Shown: positions 59,050 to 64,000 of the stretch, one piece after another | How the letters are laid out: each line of letters starts with the position of its first letter | How positions within the stretch are numbered: position 1 is the first letter of the stretch | Assembly (NCBI GenBank): GCA_016647705.1 | Contig: CM028333.1 | Span: 23,182,243 to 23,246,242 of the forward strand | From: Eucommia ulmoides | Taxonomy: Eukaryota > Streptophyta > Magnoliopsida > Garryales > Eucommiaceae | Direction of reading: 5' to 3' | DNA: 64,000 nucleotides | Notes under the pieces: generated by a model | The model's database searches: none | Told to the model about the DNA's origin: nothing | Seen by the model: only the letters and a program-made list of their open reading frames with translations | Translations under genes and position numbers: made by a program

Positions 59050-59490
59050 GAGATAAATGCTGAAATTATGTCTTTTATATCTACAGAAGACAGTCATGTG
59101 AGTGATGAAGAATATGCCAGAGAATGCCACAACAAAATAGAATTGTGGAAAGAAAGAACAAGAACTCTTCAGAAAGTGGACAAAATAATGCTAGATGTGA
59201 ATCGTCCTCCAAAATATTTCTGGATCGAAGCCATACATATCCTTTTTATTTAAACTTTTTTGTTGCAAATGTTTTGTTTTAAATGATAAGGATATTTGGG
59301 TAAATTTTATATTAAATCTAATTATGGTATTTTTCTTGGGTACACTACTAACAATAAAACTTATAGAGTTTATAATAAACGTATATTAGTTGTAGAAAAA
59401 TCTATGCATGTCGTATTTAAGAAATCTAATCCACTTGTGTTGAGAAAAGTTTTGGATAATGATGATGCAGGTACACAATAACAAAAACCA
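59050..59490 (+). pseudogene. SIRE-type integrase C-terminal fragment
   Basis: ARECHNKIELWKERTRTLQK (59,110-59,169) is a degraded copy of the integrase GVVERKNRTLQEMA segment, then NRPPKYFWIEAIHI. The next piece, GKFYIKSNYGIFLGYTTNNK then TYRVYNKR and VVEKSMHVVF (59,300-59,425), is the integrase C-terminal domain. Catalytic DDE residues, zinc-binding N-terminus and all of protease are missing between here and gag: a deletion of about 1.5 kb relative to family layout. Confidence 0.85.
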
Positions 59491-59689
59491 AGGAGGTGAT
59501 ACAACAAATGAACCATTGGAATGAGGAACCAAAAGGAGAGGAAGCAACTTTACCATGGGCTATAAAGAATATACCAGGACATTCGGTAAAAGAAATTATT
59601 GGTAATTTCAAAAAAGGAGTAAGTACAAGATCCTCCCTTAGAGATATTATTCGATCTTAATTTGAGTCTAAGAATGTGAATGAGGCGTT

Positions 59690-60360
59690 AACTGATGAAT
59701 CTTGGATCTCCACGGGCCTAAGAATCTTGAATAAGCCTAAATGAGTTTTTTGTAATAAAAATGATGAAACTGGTATCGTAATTAGAAATAAAACAAGATT
59801 AGTAGCACAGCTATAATCAAGAAGAGGGAATTGATTATGATGAGACTTATGCGCCTGTAGCTAGATTAGAAACTATTAGAATGTTACTCGTCTTTATATG
59901 TTCACGAAATTTCAAATCATATCAAATGGATGTAAAGAGTTCATTCTTCAATGACTTTCTAACAGAAAAAGTTTATGTCGAACAACCATCGGGATTTGAG
60001 AGTGATAAACTTTCTGATCATGTATTTAAATTTTGAAAGGTTTTGTATGGGTTCAAACAAGCTCCGGGAGCTTGGTATGAGAGACTTATCCGATATTTGA
60101 TCGAAAATAATTTTCGAAGGGGTCTTAGTGATATAACATTATTTATCAAGCAAAATGATTCTGATATCCTATTAGTACAGATATATGTTGATGATATTAT
60201 TTTTGGTTCTACCAATGAGAATTTTTTTCAAGAGTTTGCTAAGATAATACAAGTCGAATTTGAAATGAGTATGATGGGGGAGTTAACCTTCTTTATTGCG
60301 ATGCAAATCAAGCAAACCAAAGAAGGAATTTTCATTAATCAAACCAAGTAGACTAAAGAG
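59690..60360 (+). pseudogene. SIRE-type reverse transcriptase, catalytic box intact
   Basis: NKTRLVAQ (near 59,788), YQMDVKSSFFNDFL (near 59,920) and VYVEQPSGFESDK (near 59,970) lie in shifted frames. The open piece 60,043-60,351 then carries YGFKQAPGAWYERLIRYL, the intact YVDDIIFG box (60184-60207) and EFEMSMMGELTFF. A stop separates the YGFKQ segment from its upstream part (60,034-60,036). RT would copy the RNA into DNA; this copy is disabled by shifts and stops outside the active site. Confidence 0.9.
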
Positions 60361-61125
60361 TTGTTGAAAAAGTATGGTTTGAATGACGCTAAAGAGTATA
60401 AAACTCCCATGATAACATGATAACAGCTACGAAAATAGACAAAGATGATATGGGCAAAAACATAAATGAGAAAATGTATTGAGGTATGATTGGTAGCTTG
60501 TTGTATCTTACTGCTAGTAGACCTGATATAATGTTTAGTGTCTGCTTGTGTGCTAGATTTCAATCTTGTCCTAAAGAATCACATTTAACTGCAGTTAAGC
60601 GAATCTTTTGGATTATGGTATCCTAGAGGGAGTGACTTTAAGTTAATTAGTTACTCTGATTCTGATTTTGCCGGATGCAAAGTTGAGCATAAAAGTACAA
60701 GCTGGTCATGTCACTTTTTAGGACAAACTTTGGTTTCTTGGTCTGGCAATAAACTAAACTCAATTTCCTTATCTACTACTGAGACGGAGTATATGGCAGT
60801 TGGTAATTGTTGCACTCAAGTTCTTTATATTAAGCAACAATTAAATGATTTTGGAGTATGTATAGAGGAAGTCCTTATTTATTGGGATAATAAAAGTATT
60901 TTTTGCTTAAGTAAGAATCCGTCACAGCACTCACGAACTAAGCATATAGAAATTAGACATCATTTTATTCGTGATCACATTCGAAAAAGGGATATAACTA
61001 TTGAGTATATTGATACCTCTAATTAGCTTGCCGATATCTTTACCAAACCTTTAGCGAAAGATCAATTCATGAAGATTGTTCGAGGTTTACGTATGGTTAG
61101 GCATAACGATGTATGCCTAGAGTGA
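60361..61125 (+). pseudogene. SIRE-type RNase H domain
   Basis: Pieces: MIGSLLYLTASRPDIMFSVC (near 60,487), SDSDFAGCKVEHKSTS (60,655-60,702), then the open segment 60,730-61,023 with SWSGNKLNSISLSTTETEYM, WDNKSIFCLSKNP and RTKHIEIRHHFIRD. A stop at 61,024-61,026 precedes LADIFTKPLAKDQF and the terminal stop at 61,123-61,125. Connection and RNase H motifs are in normal order; several stops and at least one shift disable it. Confidence 0.9.
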
Positions 61126-61152
61126 TGTTTTTGGATCTCCGTCCCCACTTTT

Positions 61153-61176
61153 TTGAGATGAAAAAGAGGGAGACAT
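61153..61176 (+). other. SIRE-style purine tract
   Basis: GAGATGAAAAAGAGGGAGAC followed by ATTG resembles the polypurine tract after pol in SIRE elements. About 290 bp of further sequence separates it from the 3' LTR. Confidence 0.5.
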
Positions 61177-61462
61177 TGATGTTTAAATGAGTTAGTTAAT
61201 GTTTAGAAATTTGTTCGCCTAAGCAGTACACTGATTAAAGCGAGATCTTAGTTAAATTGGTTATATTGAACTTATGTTGAATATCATTATCGTTATATAT
61301 ATTTTTGGGCTATATTAAATATCTTTTGAATTGTCAGATTATGTCTTCAAGTTTATGCTTAAATAAGTTTAAATACCTGTCCTCGGATTTAGAAGAAGCA
61401 TGATTACATTCTTTATTAAAGAAAACATCAAAAGTAATTGTCATCGTAAAAAATGGAGAGAT

Positions 61463-63768
61463 TTTTGATCCCTAGGTTTTGATAACCAATTAAGTGTTAA
61501 TATTTTTGGCGGAACTAATGTGTTTGTTGAGTATTATTGATTAAGTTGAAGATATCATGAAGAAAATATAAAGGGTGTAAAGATGGACGCAATGAATAAA
61601 TGAGGAGTGTCGGAGACCATGAAGAAATTAGGTGAAAACAACTTTCTACTCATATACTCTTAATACAACCCGAATTAGGATCATATACGACACTTTAAAT
61701 GAGTAATCTTTTTGTGTGTTTTGATATTGATATGATAGAGTTTAAGATCCTAAATGTTGATTTTATATGTGCTCCTTATGTGAAATTAAATTGATAATTG
61801 ACCTAATTGAAAATATGGTTTTAAGTATAAATAAGTTTTATTTTTGGGTCAATTTGATCAACTAAGAAAAACAATCGGTTAACTGAATCAAACAATGTGT
61901 TTTGGAACAGAATTGGTGAAGGAAATAGAAATCATGAACCAATTAGTCAACTGATTGAGAAAAATCAGTCAACCGATTGAGTCAGTGAGTTTGGCAAAGT
62001 ATAAATGGACCACCCTGAAGAAATTGATCAACCGAATGAGGAAAGTCGGTCAACTGTTTTAGTCAGTGTGTTTTTTGAAGTAAAATGGAACTACCCTATA
62101 ACATTCGGTCAACCGAATAAGAAAATTTGGTAAACCGAATGGGGCTTGAAATTCTGCAGAGGTAGATTCTGAACCATTCGGTCAACCAAATGGGTTATTT
62201 TGGTCAACCGAATGGTGTTTAAGGTTTAAGCTTGGTTTCGGTGCTGATTCATTCAGTCAATTAAATTATTTGGGTCGGTCAACTGATAATGTTCGTTGTG
62301 TTTTTGTGTGACTTGATCTCTTGATCAGAAACTATTCGTTTTTTATGATTTGAAAGGAGAGGTTTGGGGGATTTGAACATACTAAAGATATGGTAAATCT
62401 ATTTTAATATCCCTATTAATTTGGTCCACATAATTTAAGATTATTTTAATTTAAGTTGATTAATATTTCTTATCTTTGTGATTATAAATTGAGAAATATT
62501 TCATGGACATATTTGAGATATTTGAAAAGTTATTTTTAGTGGATTACCGCAGAAATGGAAGATATTATTATATGGGATTTAAGAGTGTCTTTTAGAGGCA
62601 TATCTTTTGAAAAGTAGCTATTGGATGGCTTGGTATCAGTCTATAAATATAGATTTGCGGGATTGAGAGAAAAGACATAAAAAACAATCAATTCTAAACT
62701 TTTCTAAGGGAGATTTTTACGCTGAGATTTTTGAGAGATATTTGTGTTAAGTTCTTGATCTAAAACGATGTTGATTTGGTGTCACTGAGTTATGCTATAT
62801 TGTGATTCTGTTTCCACTTTGGTGTTTTCCTGATGAGATCTTTCCAAGCTATTGTTCTTTATTTTGAATTAATATTATTATTATTGCTTGGTTATAAGAT
62901 TGTTAGAAAATTGTTTCAAACTTAAAAATCTGAAAATCTTTTTAAAACAATTTTGTGTGATTATTTGATTACGTGCTCTAAATTGTGCTACACACATTGT
63001 TTATTAATCAGATATTATTTACCTCAGATGGTATCTATCACATAGTAAATTTTAGGACATTAATCGAGTATATCTGTATTGAGGTGGTAGAAGCTCATTG
63101 AGGAAAAAAAGCTCATATTTTTCTATATTTGTGAGTTTGAGTGGATTAGACACGGTAGGGCCGGTGTTTAGTCAGGGTAGCTAGATTTCGATCTTTTTTC
63201 TGTGAAAAAGATTATTGCTTGTTCTTTGTCCAGTAAAAAAGTTAAGTTATTCTTTTCCCTCGAAAAGAGATAAGTTTTGATTCTCCTTGCAATTGAATTT
63301 GTTTTGAGTAAATTGTAAATGTTCCATCTTTACTTGTAAAAATGATACTTGTGAGAGTAGTGAGGTTAATCTTTAGCCTGGTAAAAAGATAGGGTTCATC
63401 CTTGATTTGGGAAAAGGGTAAAGTTGTAAAGATTAATTCTGTGCATGTAAAATAATCATTGTAAGTGTTTGGTTCCTACCTGGTAAAGGAATAAGGGTTT
63501 TAGAGGTTGCAAATCTCCGTGGAGCTCGGAGGACTTGATTAGGCAAAGCTAACTTACTGAACCAGGATATATCTTGGTGTGCCGTATTCTTTACTTTCAT
63601 TATATTGTATTTGGGTGTGCACTTAGAATTAAATACTTATCCGCTGCATAACAAAGTTAATAATTAATTTCGAAAAATTGATTGATAATTAAGTGTTAAA
63701 GATTTATTTGTTTAAATTTTTTGTAACTACCCAATTCACTCTCTCTTGGGTAGTTCTTTAGGCCAATA
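61463..63768 (+). repeat. 3' LTR of the SIRE-type element
   Basis: TTTTGATCCCTAGG (second base G to T) to TTAGGCCAATA (family TTGGGCCAACA), 2,306 bp. A ~20-bp segment present in the 5' LTR (ATTCCCGAAAAGAGTTTCAT) is missing near 61,533. Followed by ATCCC. Confidence 0.92.
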
Positions 63769-63914
63769 ATCCCCTAAAAAAATAATATAATAAAATAATT
63801 AATTATTAATTATTATACTAATAAAAATTTGGGTAGTTCTTTGGGCCAACAATCCCCTAAAAAAAATAATATAATAAAATAATTAATTATTAATTATTAT
63901 ACTAATAAAAAATA
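63748..63914. repeat. 82-bp tandem duplication of the 3' LTR/flank junction
   Basis: GGGTAGTTCTTTAGGCCAAT at 63748 recurs as GGGTAGTTCTTTGGGCCAAC near 63,830. Both are followed by AATCCCCTAAAAAAA and the same AT-rich flank ending ATACTAATAAAAA. The second copy keeps the unmutated LTR end and the TSD, so the duplication happened after insertion. Confidence 0.9.
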
Positions 63915-64000
63915 TTATATATAAGATAGACACACATCATATATTCTCTTTTAAAAAAAGAATCCTTTCAAAAAGGGAATCCATGTAATAAATTTATAGA
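63915..64000. other. AT-rich flank to window end
   Basis: No feature seen. Confidence 0.5.

Larger units (their letters stand above)
55281..63768 (+). mobile_element. Full-length SIRE-type Ty1/copia retrotransposon, TSD ATCCC
   Basis: 5' LTR 55,281-57,561, primer site, gag, integrase C-terminus, RT and RNase H, SIRE-style purine tract, and 3' LTR 61,463-63,768. ATCCC is perfect at 55276-55280 and 63769-63773. Total 8,488 bp. Protease and the integrase N-terminus are deleted, and every remaining domain has stops or shifts. The LTRs differ visibly (roughly one in ten positions in the first 150 bp), so it is an old, inactive copy. It is related to the two reverse-oriented solo LTRs at 34.8 and 37.1 kb. 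Confidence 0.93.

Overview
The window is nuclear DNA of a flowering plant, probably a eudicot. It is AT-rich, has spliceosomal introns, and is almost entirely plant transposable elements: Ty1/copia (SIRE, Ale-like and Angela/Tork-like), Ty3/gypsy-type long LTRs, an L1-type LINE, Helitrons and PIF/Harbinger elements. I cannot name the species. The only convincing host gene is the 5' half of a LHY/CCA1-type circadian-clock MYB gene on the minus strand (CDS exons between 11,023 and 11,643, 5' UTR exon to about 12,450). A scrambled ribosomal protein L9 copy lies at 46.5 kb.

Layout. 1-2,482: right end of a copia element with four in-frame stops. About 3.4-9.9 kb: a heavily decayed SIRE-type copia. 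10-13.6 kb: the LHY-type exons and promoter. 13,600-14,397: solo LTR with a perfect target-site duplication (TSD). 14.4-20.7 kb: AT-rich sequence with a decayed long LTR, a PIF/Harbinger element (17,854-18,760) and a Helitron 3' end. 20,678-23,465: gypsy-associated gag-like gene split by a minus-strand Helitron (20,712-22,571).

From about 23.5 to 46 kb lies a nest of insertions. An L1-type LINE ORF2 survives as pieces at 24,557-24,927, 27,493-27,529, 39,987-41,055 and 44,465-45,951. It is interrupted by a 2.56-kb solo LTR (TSD ATTAA), by a 12.5-kb minus-strand copia (27,530-39,986, TSD AGATA), and by another copia LTR plus a PIF/Harbinger element. The minus-strand copia itself carries three solo LTRs, with TSDs CTTAG, AGTTC and ATACC. 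Ignoring the inserts, the first three LINE pieces lie in one reading frame, which supports the order of events.

48,319-54,391: a non-autonomous gypsy-type element with both LTRs and a decayed gag but no recognisable pol. It contains a 60-bp repeat array open on both strands and a cluster of strong hairpins. 55,281-63,768: a complete-length but dead SIRE-type copia with 2.3-kb LTRs and TSD ATCCC. Its right junction was later duplicated in tandem.

I found no CRISPR array, operon, rRNA or tRNA gene, and no evidence of an undescribed multi-gene system. The most useful leads are the nested insertion chronology, the LHY-type gene that stops after its third coding exon, the RPL9 mosaic, the Helitron and its minisatellite, and the palindrome/W-box array in the SIRE LTR. 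All boundaries were read by eye; identities are approximate.
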